Below are positions 21,531 to 29,840 of a stretch of DNA of 64,000 nt, one piece after another. Under the pieces are notes generated by a model. The model was not told where the DNA came from and made no database searches. It worked only from the letters and a program-made list of their open reading frames with translations. The translations under genes were made by a program, and so were the position numbers. The stretch is from positions 1,018,501 to 1,082,500 of the forward strand of contig NZ_CP036265.1 of NCBI RefSeq assembly GCF_007743815.1, given 5' to 3'. Numbering within the stretch: the stretch's first letter is position 1; each line of letters opens with the position of its first letter. Source of the stretch: Alienimonas californiensis (GTDB lineage Bacteria > Planctomycetota > Planctomycetia > Planctomycetales > Planctomycetaceae).

Positions 21531-22649
21531 TTATACTCCGATCACGTCCCGCCGCAGCTCGGCCACGGCGTCCGCGAGGATGCCGGCGCCGTGGCGGTAG
21601 ACGTCGCAGACCGGCAGGCCAAGCTCGGCTTGAATGCGATCGCGTTCGGCCTCGGCCTCCTCCGCGGAGACCTTGCTGCCGTTGATCGCCACGCCGATCA
21701 CCCGGCAGGGCTGCCGCAGGGAGGCGAGGGTTTCGTACACGTCGATCAGCCGGCGGTGCGGCGGGATCTCGAAGCCGTCCAGCCCCTTCACCCGGGTGCG
21801 GCCGACCTCGTAGCAGTAAATCAGCCCGTGCGGGGCGCAGCCGTGCAGCAGGCCGGTGGTCACGCCGGAGAAACTGGGGTGGGAGACGCTGCCCTGCCCC
21901 TCGATCAGCAGCACGTCGTGGGCTTCGTTCCGCCGGACCAGCACCTCGGCGGCGCCGTTGACGAAGTCGGAGACGACGCAGTCGATCGGCACGCCCTCGC
22001 CGGCGATCATGATGCCGGTCTGGCCGGTGGCGAGGAACTTGGCGTCCACGCCGCGGCGGACGAGTTCGCGCTCGAGTTCCAGCGTGACGACCATCTTGCC
22101 GACGCTGCAATCGTGCCCGACCGCGTGCACCCGCAGGCACCCGGGGCGGAAGGGGAGGCCGGTGGAGGTATCACGTTCGCGGTTCTTGCGGACGTCGATC
22201 AGCGCCGCCCCGCTCTCGGCGGCGAGTGCGGCGAACTCCGGATCCTCGCCGAGGAAGTCATGCATGCCGGAGACGACGTCCGCCCCGCGCCGCAGGGCGT
22301 CGCAGATCAGGCTCCGCCACGCCTCCGGCAGGCGGCCGCCGGGCGCCGCGATGCCGAGGAACACGGCGTCCGCGTTCAACCCCTCCAGGCCGGCGACGAC
22401 CGGCGTGTCGCCCCCGACGCCGAACAGGTCCGCGGCCGTCTTGCCCGCCTCGCCGGCGTCGAGCACGGCGACGACGTCGTCCGGCCGGTACCGGAGCAGG
22501 CTCATCGCGGTCTTGGCGTAGAACGGCCGGGAGAACCCGTCCGTCAGCAGGGCGATGCGGCGATAGTCCGCCACGCCCCGGGGAGACGCCCCGCCGGCGT
22601 CCGGCGGGCCGGGAGGGGTCGGGGGCGGGACAGACGGCGCGGCGGTCAC
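21531..22649 (-). CDS. dgcN: DUF1611 protein, DgcN type (D-glutamate N-acetyltransferase family)
   Basis: A DUF1611 protein of about 372 residues. An N-terminal Rossmann-like domain ([38 protein letters not shown]) is followed by a P-loop-type domain with [36 protein letters not shown] and [16 protein letters not shown]1611 members next to DgcA have been reported to N-acetylate D-glutamate as the first step of D-glutamate catabolism. GTG at 22649 is listed as the start. A longer frame begins with GTG at 22706 but touches the palindrome at 22707-22724 and adds a Pro/Arg-rich stretch. It is the first gene of the four-gene operon. Confidence 0.82.
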   Translation of the reverse strand: MTAAPSVPPPTPPGPPDAGGASPRGVADYRRIALLTDGFSRPFYAKTAMSLLRYRPDDVVAVLDAGEAGKTAADLFGVGGDTPVVAGLEGLNADAVFLGIAAPGGRLPEAWRSLICDALRRGADVVSGMHDFLGEDPEFAALAAESGAALIDVRKNRERDTSTGLPFRPGCLRVHAVGHDCSVGKMVVTLELERELVRRGVDAKFLATGQTGIMIAGEGVPIDCVVSDFVNGAAEVLVRRNEAHDVLLIEGQGSVSHPSFSGVTTGLLHGCAPHGLIYCYEVGRTRVKGLDGFEIPPHRRLIDVYETLASLRQPCRVIGVAINGSKVSAEEAEAERDRIQAELGLPVCDVYRHGAGILADAVAELRRDVIGV

Positions 22650-22706
22650 GGGAGGTCTCGGGCGGGCGGAACGCCGATTCAAAATACGGCCTTTCGGTGC
22701 CGGCAC

Positions 22707-22724
22707 ACTACGCAGTTGCGTAGT
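22707..22724. promoter_or_regulatory. 8-2-8 palindrome, candidate operator
   Basis: ACTACGCA-GT-TGCGTAGT is a perfect inverted repeat in the divergent region between dgcN and the AraC-type regulator, 38 bases before the regulator's start. Its position fits an operator serving both directions. It is the only such palindrome that I found in this gap. Confidence 0.55.
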
Positions 22725-22762
22725 CCTCCTATGATGTTGCGCACGCCCGATCGGCCGCGAGC

Positions 22763-23962
22763 ATGTCCGACGACGAAAACGAGTCCCGAATCGACGAGCC
22801 CCGGAGGGACGCCGCCCGGCACGTGGGGATCCTCGTGGAGACCGAGGATTCCTGGGGCCGGCACGTCGTCGAGGCGGCCTGTCGCTTCGGGCAGCGGGCC
22901 GGGTGGGCGGTTCTCATCAGCCCCCGCGACGCCCGGGGGGCGCTGCGGCTGCCCCGCGTCTGGAGCGGGCACGGCGTGATCGCCGCGATGCGCACCCGGG
23001 CCACGGTGCAGCACCTGCGGGCCCTGCGGGTCCCGGTGGTGGACGTTTCGAACACCCTGGCGAAGGAACCCTGGTTCGCCCGCGTCACCACCGACGACCG
23101 CGTGCGGGCGGAGATGGCGGTGGACCACCTTAGCGGCCGAGGCGTCCGCCAGTTCGCCTGCTACGCCCCCGCGATCGGCCGCTATTCCGGCGTGCGGGCC
23201 CGGGAGTTCCGGGCCTGCGTCGAGGCACGCGGCTTTCCCTGCGCGACCTACCTCGGCGAGGACGAACCGGGGACCGGCTGGCTGACGAACTACACGAAGG
23301 TCAGTGAATGGCTGGCCGACCTGCCGCGGCCGCTGGGCGTGTTCGCGGCGGACCCTTACCCGGCCCGGCAACTGGCGGAGATCTGCGCCACGAACGGCGT
23401 CCGCGTGCCGGACGGCGTCGCGATCCTGTCCGGGGACGACGACGAACTGCTCTGCCACGTCGCTTCGCCGCAGATCTCCAGCATCGAACTGGCCAGCCGC
23501 CAGATTGGCGAGACCGCCGCGGAAATCCTGCAAGGCCTGATGGACGGCGGCGCCGTCCCCGAGGCGGTCCGCCGGATCCCGCCGCTGCGCGTCCGGCCGC
23601 GGCAGTCGACGGACCTGCTGGCGATCGACGACTTGGACGTGGCCCGGGCGCTGCGGTACATCCGGGAGCGGGCCGGCGCCGGGCTGGACGTGGCGGCGGT
23701 CGCCCGGGCCTGCTTCGTCTCGCGGCGGACCCTGGAGAAGAAGTTCCGCGACCGGCTGGGCCGCTCGCCGGGCGAGGAGATCCGCCGGGCCCGGTTCGAG
23801 CGGGTGAAACGCCTGTTGCTCGACAGCGACCGCTCGATCGCCTCGATCGCCCTGGAGTGCGGGTTCTCCAGCGGCGAATCGCTGTCGCAGGCGTTCCAGA
23901 AGCAACTCGGCGAACCCCCCGGCCGCTACCGCCGCGCGCGCCGCAACGACCGCGACGGGTGA
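22763..23962 (+). CDS. XylR-type AraC-family transcriptional regulator
   Basis: A 399-residue regulator. Residues about 20-275 form a LacI/periplasmic-binding-protein-like sensor ([66 protein letters not shown]). The last 110 residues are an AraC DNA-binding domain with two helix-turn-helices ([21 protein letters not shown] and [21 protein letters not shown]). XylR of E. coli has this layout. Divergence from the dgcN operon suggests that it senses the operon's substrate and controls it through the intervening palindrome; xylose isomerase is 18 kb away, so xylose sensing is less likely but possible. Confidence 0.9.
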   Translation: MSDDENESRIDEPRRDAARHVGILVETEDSWGRHVVEAACRFGQRAGWAVLISPRDARGALRLPRVWSGHGVIAAMRTRATVQHLRALRVPVVDVSNTLAKEPWFARVTTDDRVRAEMAVDHLSGRGVRQFACYAPAIGRYSGVRAREFRACVEARGFPCATYLGEDEPGTGWLTNYTKVSEWLADLPRPLGVFAADPYPARQLAEICATNGVRVPDGVAILSGDDDELLCHVASPQISSIELASRQIGETAAEILQGLMDGGAVPEAVRRIPPLRVRPRQSTDLLAIDDLDVARALRYIRERAGAGLDVAAVARACFVSRRTLEKKFRDRLGRSPGEEIRRARFERVKRLLLDSDRSIASIALECGFSSGESLSQAFQKQLGEPPGRYRRARRNDRDG

Positions 23963-24085
23963 ACCCCGGCGCCGCCCGATCGCCGGCGGACGGCGGAGAA
24001 TCGGCCGTTGCGAGGGAATCGCGTTCATACCCCCCGGCCGTACGGCCCGATACCTCGTTCAATCCGTTCCGCCCCGGCCGTCCCG

Positions 24086-24685
24086 ATGCTCCGCCCCCCC
24101 GCCCGTTCGCTCCGCCGCGTCTGCCGGGGCCTGACGACCCTTGCCGTGGTCGTTCCGCTGGCCGTCTCGGGCGCGGCGACGGCTCAGGACGAGCGGGCCA
24201 ATGCGGACGCCCTCGAGCCCCCGCTGCCGACCCTGCCGAAACGCCCCGCCGACCCGGGCATGCCCGGCGAGATGGGTTCCGGCAAGATGAATTCGGGCGA
24301 GATGTCCGGTGACGAGACGCCGGCGTTCGTCTCCGAAGAACCGATGGCCGACCGCACCGTGCCCCTGCCGCGGCCGATCGCCGGGGCGGGTCGCCCCTCG
24401 GACGCGGCGCTGCGGGCTCGGTACGGGATGGCGGGCGGGACCTGCCTGCCGTTCGGCCCGCCGCCGGCCTGCGGGGTGGGGCCGGCGGACCGCTGCGTGG
24501 GGCTGCCGTATGCGGGGTTCCTCTACTACGGCACGCCGGCCTGCGACGACGACTGCCTGAATCACACCTGGACGACCGACACCGCGGGCCAAGGCGAACC
24601 CGGCGCCGCCAAGGTCGCCCGCCACGCCCGCCGGCACGAAGCGGCGCCCCGCAGCCGGCGGAGCTGGCTGCCCTGGCGTCACTGA
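24086..24685 (+). CDS. Secreted Cys/Gly-rich protein of unknown function
   Basis: A 199-residue protein with a signal peptide (GLTTLAVVVPLAVSGAATAQ). The region after it contains Met-rich repeats (PGEMGSGKMNSGEMSGDE, about residues 60-78) that could bind copper, then a Cys-containing stretch (GGTCLPFGPPPACGVG, DRCVGLPYAG, PACDDDCLNHTW) with six Cys. The C-terminus is basic with His. Nothing here is a recognised domain. It is 78 bases upstream of the TolC-like gene and opens the copper module; the Met and Cys content fits a metal-binding role, which is inference. Confidence 0.6.
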   Translation: MLRPPARSLRRVCRGLTTLAVVVPLAVSGAATAQDERANADALEPPLPTLPKRPADPGMPGEMGSGKMNSGEMSGDETPAFVSEEPMADRTVPLPRPIAGAGRPSDAALRARYGMAGGTCLPFGPPPACGVGPADRCVGLPYAGFLYYGTPACDDDCLNHTWTTDTAGQGEPGAAKVARHARRHEAAPRSRRSWLPWRH

Positions 24686-24763
24686 GCGCCCCGCCGCTCC
24701 CGCACGTTTTCAACGCTTCACCGTTCACGCGCCCGCCGCGGCCCCCCGGACACGGACGTCCCA

Positions 24764-26281
24764 ATGACCCGCCCCCCCCTCCTCCGCCTGGCCGCCTCGG
24801 CCGTCGTCGCCGGTCTGTTCGCGGCGCCGGCCTGGGCGCAGGACGCCGGCCGGGCGACGCTGGACGGCCCGCTCGCCGCTCCGCCGCCCGTCCCGACGGG
24901 CGGCGACCTGCCCGTGCCGGCGGACATCCCCGAACTGCACGCCGCCGACGACGACCCGATCGGCCGGCGGTTCGTGGAGCCGCCGCCGGTGCCGGAGGCC
25001 CCGCGGGGGTTGGGAACCGTCGTCGAGCGGGAGCAGAACGCCGCGTTCGCCGGCGCCCCGTTGACGCTCGACGAGGCGTTGGAACTGGCCGCCGCGAACA
25101 ACCCCACGCTCGTGCAGGCCCGCGCCCAGGTGCAGGGCACGCTGGGGTTGGCGGTCGAGGCCGGGCTGTGGCCGAACCCCGTCTTCCGCTACGTCGGCGA
25201 GCAGATCGGCGTGGACCGCGAGGGGGAGACGGACACGCCCGGTGAGTTCCAGGGTGCGACGCTCACGCAGGAGTTCGTCACCGCGGACAAACGGGACCTC
25301 AGCCGGGCGAAGTTCCTGCAACGCACCCGGGTTGCGGAGTGGGCGGCCGTCTCCCAGCAGTGGCGGGTCTGCAACGACGTGCGAGTTCACTTCTATCAGG
25401 CGCTGGGGGCGAAGGAGACCGTCGCGATCCGCGAGGACCTGTTGAAGGCCGCCGAGGACGCCGTCGTCACCGCCCGGGAGCAGTGGAACCTCGGTCAGGC
25501 GACGCGGTCCGACCTGCACCTCGCCAACGTCGCGTTGCAGGAGGCCCGGTTGAATCTGCTGATGGCGGAGAACGACTATCTGGAGCAGTTCCAGACGCTC
25601 GCCGCGCTGATCGGCCTGCCGCTGGAGACCGGGGCGGTGGTCGGCGAACTGGACGGCGAATCCGCGGAAATCGACTTCGAACAGGTGTATCGCGAGTATC
25701 TGGACGAGGCCCCGCAGGTGATCATGGCCCGGCAGAAGCTGCGCGAGGATCAGATCACGCTCAAGCGAGAGCTGGTCGAGCCGATCCCGAACATCTTCGT
25801 CGAGGCGGGCAGCGGCTATAACTTCGAGGCACTGGAGACGACCGGCACCGCCAGCGTGCGGTTCGATATTCCCATTTTCGACCGCAATCAAGGGAACATC
25901 CGCCGGGCCGAGGCCGACTTGGTCCGGCAGCGCCGCGAGATTCAGCGGACGGAAATGCTGCTCCGCCGCGAGTTAGCGACGCAGTACCGCCGCTACCTCA
26001 CCGCCCGGCAGCACGTGGAGCAGTTCGCCGAGGTGATCCTGCCGGAGGCCCGGGCGGCGTATAAGAACCAGCTCGACGCCTACGCGGAGGACCGCCAGCA
26101 GTGGCCGGACGTGTTGACGGTGCAGAGCAGCTACTTCGACCTGCGCCAGCGTTATATCGGGCACCTCGTGGCGCTGCGAACCAGCGAAACGCTGATCCGG
26201 GGCTACCTGCTCCACGACGGCCTGAACGTGCCCGATCCGCTGCCGCCCGGGCATCTGGACGTGACCGCCCAGCCGCGATAA
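24764..26281 (+). CDS. TolC-family outer-membrane channel (CusC/CzcC-like)
   Basis: A 505-residue outer-membrane channel protein with a signal peptide (AASAVVAGLFAAPAWAQ). Two OEP repeats are visible: LDEALELAAANNPTLVQARA near residue 105, and a second long helical half from about 300 with FDIPIFDRNQGNIRRAEADL, the characteristic second-repeat opening. Channels with this pattern form the outer part of CusCBA/CzcCBA metal efflux pumps. No RND or membrane-fusion gene is next to it, so it either pairs with distant partners or serves another exporter. It is immediately upstream of the multicopper oxidase and a CsoR-type operator. Confidence 0.85.
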   Translation: MTRPPLLRLAASAVVAGLFAAPAWAQDAGRATLDGPLAAPPPVPTGGDLPVPADIPELHAADDDPIGRRFVEPPPVPEAPRGLGTVVEREQNAAFAGAPLTLDEALELAAANNPTLVQARAQVQGTLGLAVEAGLWPNPVFRYVGEQIGVDREGETDTPGEFQGATLTQEFVTADKRDLSRAKFLQRTRVAEWAAVSQQWRVCNDVRVHFYQALGAKETVAIREDLLKAAEDAVVTAREQWNLGQATRSDLHLANVALQEARLNLLMAENDYLEQFQTLAALIGLPLETGAVVGELDGESAEIDFEQVYREYLDEAPQVIMARQKLREDQITLKRELVEPIPNIFVEAGSGYNFEALETTGTASVRFDIPIFDRNQGNIRRAEADLVRQRREIQRTEMLLRRELATQYRRYLTARQHVEQFAEVILPEARAAYKNQLDAYAEDRQQWPDVLTVQSSYFDLRQRYIGHLVALRTSETLIRGYLLHDGLNVPDPLPPGHLDVTAQPR

Positions 26282-26315
26282 TCCGGCCGCCGGTCCGGAA
26301 CTCGTGCCCCAAAGA

Positions 26316-26330
26316 TACCCTTCCGGGGTA
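26316..26330 (+). promoter_or_regulatory. CsoR-type operator candidate upstream of the multicopper oxidase
   Basis: TACCC-TTCCG-GGGTA, a perfect 5-5-5 inverted repeat ending 52 bases before the oxidase start. A same-spaced element precedes csoR (one mismatch) and the Csp-like gene (perfect). Confidence 0.7.
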
Positions 26331-26382
26331 CACTCGGTCCGGGATACACTGCGACTGCTTGCTCCCCCGTCGAAGTGCCTTG

Positions 26383-27909
26383 ATGTCCGCCGCCGAAGCT
26401 CGTCGTTCGTTCCTCAAAGCCGGAACCGCGGCCGCGGCCGGTGCGTTCGCCGCGAACGCCGTCCGCCCCGCCGCCGCCCAGGAGAATCCGCGGCAGGACC
26501 CCACGCCCGCCCCCGGCGCCCCGACCGATCCCCCCGGCGGCGCCCAGCCGCGGGGCGAGAACGACGTGCGGGCGGACTACGACGGCTTTTCCCGCTACCA
26601 GCCCAGCCGCGGGAACGATCCCGATTCGAAATGGTATATCGGCAAGGAGGTCCCGGGCTTCCGCAGGGGCGAGGAGGGGCCGGCCCCGTTCATCGCCCCG
26701 GACGTGGAGAAGCTGCCGTACACGATGGAGAACGGCTGGAAGGTGTTTCGCCTGAATTGCACGCCGGTCCGGCGTGAGTTCCTGCCCGGCTATTACATCG
26801 ACGTGTACGGCTTCAACGGGTCGATGCCCGGCCCGACGATCGAGGCGACGCAGGGGGACAAAATCCGGGTGATCGTGAAGAACGACCTGCCCGAGCCGAC
26901 CTCCGTGCATTGGCACGGGCTGGAACTGAGCGTGCAGGACGACGGCGCCTCCCACCTCACCCAGAACATGATCGAGCCGGGGAAGGAGTACGTCTACGAA
27001 CTGCACCCGCACGAAGAGGGGACGTTCTTTTACCACTCCCACGTCGCCATGCAGGAGACGTTCGGGATGGTGGGGTGGTTTATTATTCACCCGCGAAAGC
27101 CGTTCGACCCGCCGGTGGATCGCGACTTCGGGCTGATCTTTCAGAACTTCCGCATCGACCCGATGACCACCGTGGTCGACAGCTGGGGGATGGATTTTAA
27201 CTGGCACACGATCAACGGCCGCAGCGGGCCCTACACCACCCCGCTGGTCTGCCGGCACGGGGAGCGGGTGCGGATCCGAATTATGGACTTCAGTCCGATC
27301 CAGCATCACCCCATTCATCTGCACGGGCACACCTTCTGGGTGACGGGGCACGAGGGGGCGCGGGTTCCCAAGACCGCTTGGATTCCGCGGAATACGGAAC
27401 TCATCGCCGTGGCCCAGGCGTCGACCCTGGAGTTAATCGCCAATAACCCCGGCGACTGGGCGCTGCACTGCCATATGACGCATCACATGATGAACCATAT
27501 GGTGCAGCACGTCGGCCCGCGGCTGCGGGGGCAGGCCGATACGGAGCGGTATACCGCGAACCTGGAGACCCGCCCCGCGGTGGATTTGAACTCCAAGGCC
27601 CTCGGCGAGGTTCCCCCCGGCTACCCGCAGATGATGCAGGGGATGAAAATGGACCCGCGGGCGATGGAGAAGGTCTGGAACCGCCGCGAAATGAAGGGGA
27701 TGCGGGCGACCGCCCCCAAAACAATTCACGGCTTGTTCACCGCCCTGCGCGTGCTGCCGGACGACCTGTATCGGCTGGTGATGGAAAGCGACGAGCCGGT
27801 CGAAAAGGGCGCCGTCTTCGCCGAGATCGTCCGCCGCTTCGGCGACTACGGTCGCTACCAGTGGGCGCCCATGATGAACATGAACGGCGGCATGAACGGC
27901 GGCGAGTAG
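26383..27909 (+). CDS. Tat-exported multicopper oxidase
   Basis: A multicopper oxidase of 508 residues (laccase/CueO type). The N-terminus has a twin-arginine signal (ARRSFLKAGTAAAAGAF). Copper sites are visible in order: SVHWHGLEL, FFYHSHVAM, HHPIHLHGHTFWV and ALHCHMTHHMMNHM, which supply the trinuclear cluster and the type 1 Cys/His. After the last cluster the protein is Met-rich (MMQGMKMDPRAME, MMNMNGGMNGG), a feature of enzymes that handle Cu(I). It likely oxidises Cu(I) to the less toxic Cu(II) outside the cytoplasm. The only ATG before the signal at 26383 was used. Confidence 0.92.
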   Translation: MSAAEARRSFLKAGTAAAAGAFAANAVRPAAAQENPRQDPTPAPGAPTDPPGGAQPRGENDVRADYDGFSRYQPSRGNDPDSKWYIGKEVPGFRRGEEGPAPFIAPDVEKLPYTMENGWKVFRLNCTPVRREFLPGYYIDVYGFNGSMPGPTIEATQGDKIRVIVKNDLPEPTSVHWHGLELSVQDDGASHLTQNMIEPGKEYVYELHPHEEGTFFYHSHVAMQETFGMVGWFIIHPRKPFDPPVDRDFGLIFQNFRIDPMTTVVDSWGMDFNWHTINGRSGPYTTPLVCRHGERVRIRIMDFSPIQHHPIHLHGHTFWVTGHEGARVPKTAWIPRNTELIAVAQASTLELIANNPGDWALHCHMTHHMMNHMVQHVGPRLRGQADTERYTANLETRPAVDLNSKALGEVPPGYPQMMQGMKMDPRAMEKVWNRREMKGMRATAPKTIHGLFTALRVLPDDLYRLVMESDEPVEKGAVFAEIVRRFGDYGRYQWAPMMNMNGGMNGGE

Positions 27910-27978
27910 CGGGTCCCCGGGGACGTCGCCCCGCAGCGGGACAGGCCGGAGCGCGACGCCTCCGCCCCTCGCCGGGGA

Positions 27979-27993
27979 TACCCCCAGCCGGTA
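27979..27993 (+). promoter_or_regulatory. CsoR-type operator candidate upstream of csoR
   Basis: TACCC-CCAGC-CGGTA matches TACCC-N5-GGGTA with one mismatch. It is 75 bases upstream of the csoR start, the same distance as in front of the Csp-like gene. Confidence 0.5.
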
Positions 27994-28068
27994 GGATGGA
28001 AACCGACCGGTCTCCGGGTCGGCGTCCGTTCCTCCCTGAGCCCGGCCCGTCGGCCGTTTGCGACTTCC

Positions 28069-28362
28069 GTGCACCTCGACCGCGATCAGAAAGAGGCCCT
28101 CCGCAAGCGTCTCCGCCGGGCCGAGGGCCAAGTCGCGGCGGTGGGGCGGATGATCGAGGAGGACAAGTACTGCGTGGACGTGCTGATGCAGGTTCGGGCG
28201 GCGATGGCGGCCCTGGGCAAGGTGGGCCAGATCGTGCTGGAGAACCATCTGGACACCTGCGTCTCCGCCGCCTTCCAAGCCGACGACGACGCGGAACGCC
28301 AGGCGAAGATTCGCGAGCTGATGGACGTCTTCGCCCAATACGGCAACTTCGGCACGCGTTGA
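28069..28362 (+). CDS. csoR: CsoR-family copper-sensing repressor
   Basis: A 97-residue DUF156/CsoR protein, an all-helical repressor that releases DNA on binding Cu(I). The ligand set is intact: Cys35 (DKYCVDVL), His60 and Cys64 (LENHLDTC), the C-H-C spacing of copper CsoRs rather than that of formaldehyde or nickel relatives. The N-terminal LRRAEGQVAAVGRMIEED is the family's basic helix. The start is GTG at 28069. It sits between the copper oxidase and the Csp-like gene, each with a similar operator in front. Confidence 0.92.
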   Translation: MHLDRDQKEALRKRLRRAEGQVAAVGRMIEEDKYCVDVLMQVRAAMAALGKVGQIVLENHLDTCVSAAFQADDDAERQAKIRELMDVFAQYGNFGTR

Positions 28363-28442
28363 CCGCCGGGCGCCGGGCGGTTCGAGCACCAGGCGGTCCG
28401 GCCGGGTTCCCCCCATTCGCCGGCCCCGCCTTCCACGGTTCG

Positions 28443-28457
28443 TACCCTCTCGGGGTA
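28443..28457 (+). promoter_or_regulatory. CsoR-type operator candidate upstream of the Csp-like gene
   Basis: TACCC-TCTCG-GGGTA, perfect 5-5-5 inverted repeat, 75 bases before the start codon. Confidence 0.7.
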
Positions 28458-28532
28458 TCCGTAGAACGAGACGACGCGCCGGGTCGGCCGGCGCGGCGTA
28501 CCCGTTCCCCCCAGCGACGACGAGGACCGACG

Positions 28533-28856
28533 ATGAGCGACGCGAAGATGAAGGAGTGCATCGACACCTGCCAGGAGTGCCACCGCACCTGCCTGGACCA
28601 CTTTGTGAACACCTGTCTGGAGAAAGGCGGCGAGCACGTCGAGAAGGAGCACGTCAAGCTGATGCTGGACTGCATTCAGATCTGCGCGACCTGCACGGAC
28701 TTCATGATCCGCGGCAGCGAGTTGCACGGCCTCGTCTGCCGGGCCTGCAGCGAAGTGTGCAAGCAGTGCGCGGACAGCTGCGAGAAGGTCGGCATGAGCG
28801 ACTGCGCCGCCCAGTGCCGCAAGTGCGCGGAAACCTGCGGCGCGATGGCCGCCTGA
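28533..28856 (+). CDS. Four-helix Cys-rich copper storage protein (Csp-like, DUF326)
   Basis: A 107-residue protein with 17 Cys in CxxC, CxxxC and CxxCxxxC spacings (for example CIDTCQECHRTC, CIQICATC, CRACSEVCKQCADSC, CRKCAETC), spread over predicted helices. This is the Csp/four-helix-bundle copper-binding family, whose Cys line the inside of the bundle and store many Cu(I) ions. No signal peptide is present, so it should be a cytosolic Csp3-type. The neighbouring csoR and operator suggest copper induction. It is 170 bases downstream of csoR. Confidence 0.92.
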   Translation: MSDAKMKECIDTCQECHRTCLDHFVNTCLEKGGEHVEKEHVKLMLDCIQICATCTDFMIRGSELHGLVCRACSEVCKQCADSCEKVGMSDCAAQCRKCAETCGAMAA

Positions 28857-29141
28857 TTCGTCCGAGGCCCGCTCCCCCACGGCCCGCCCGCGTCGCCACC
28901 TCCCGCCCGCGGCCCCGCGGCGGGTCGTGGCGCGAGGGTCAGGGCGAAACGCTCCCGCAGTGCGACCGGACCGTCAACTCAGCGGCGGCGGCGACCGTCG
29001 CCTGAGGGCGGCGGACTCGCGAACCGGCCCGCCGTCACGCCGACCCCGTCGTGGGCCGCCTGGCGATTTGATCGGCGGGACGCTGACGGGATGCCGCCCT
29101 GCCGCCCGGGTTCGCCGCCCGGCCCGCCCGGGGGGCGGGCG

Positions 29142-29840
29142 TCACAGGAATTGCAGCAGGCGGGTCTCCAACCCGGCGCGGTCGGCTGCGGTCGGCTCCA
29201 GTTCCTCCATCAGTCGCCCCCCCTTCATCACCCCGATCCGCGTGGCCAATTCCCGGATGTGGTGCAAGTCGTGGCTCGCCATCAAAATGGCGACGCCCCG
29301 GCCGGAGAGGTCGCGGAGGAGGCGTCCGAACTCGCGGGCCGCCAGCGGGTCGAGTCCGGACGTCGGCTCGTCCAGCAGCAGGCCGCGGACCTGCCGGACG
29401 ACGGCCAGCGCGATCACGACCTTCTGCCGCATGCCTTTGGAGTAGTTCGAGACCCGCCGGTCGACCGCGTCCGCCGGCAGGCCGGCGGCTTCCAGCGCCT
29501 CGGTCAGGCGGGCCCGGGTGAGGTCCGACTCGCCGGCCAGCGACGCGAAGTACCGCAGGTTCTCCAGCCCGGAAAGCCGCGGGTAGAGGGAGACCTGTTC
29601 CGGGATGTAGCCGAGCCCGACGTTCGCCCCGCCGCGGCCCCGCCGGGGGGCGGCGCCGTTGATCCGCACCTCGCCGGAGGTCGGCGGGATGAGTCCGAGG
29701 AGCAGTTTGATCGTGGTCGACTTGCCGGCCCCGTTGGCGCCCAGCAGGCAGAACACGTCGCCCGGCCGGACGGTCAGGTTGAGCCCGTCCAGGGCGACCT
29801 TCCGGCCGTAAGTCTTGGTCAGTTCGACGGCTTCGAGCAT
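29142..29840 (-). CDS. ABC transporter ATP-binding protein
   Basis: A 232-residue ABC ATPase of the CcmA/NatA type. Walker A is GANGAGKSTT (residues about 37-46), the signature is NYSKGMRQKV, Walker B is LLLDEPTSGLDP and the switch His is in ASHDLHH. ATG at 29840 shares a base with the TGA of the upstream permease (TGATG), so the longer frame is rejected. It powers the two permeases encoded just upstream. The last gene of the operon. Confidence 0.92.
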   Translation of the reverse strand: MLEAVELTKTYGRKVALDGLNLTVRPGDVFCLLGANGAGKSTTIKLLLGLIPPTSGEVRINGAAPRRGRGGANVGLGYIPEQVSLYPRLSGLENLRYFASLAGESDLTRARLTEALEAAGLPADAVDRRVSNYSKGMRQKVVIALAVVRQVRGLLLDEPTSGLDPLAAREFGRLLRDLSGRGVAILMASHDLHHIRELATRIGVMKGGRLMEELEPTAADRAGLETRLLQFL

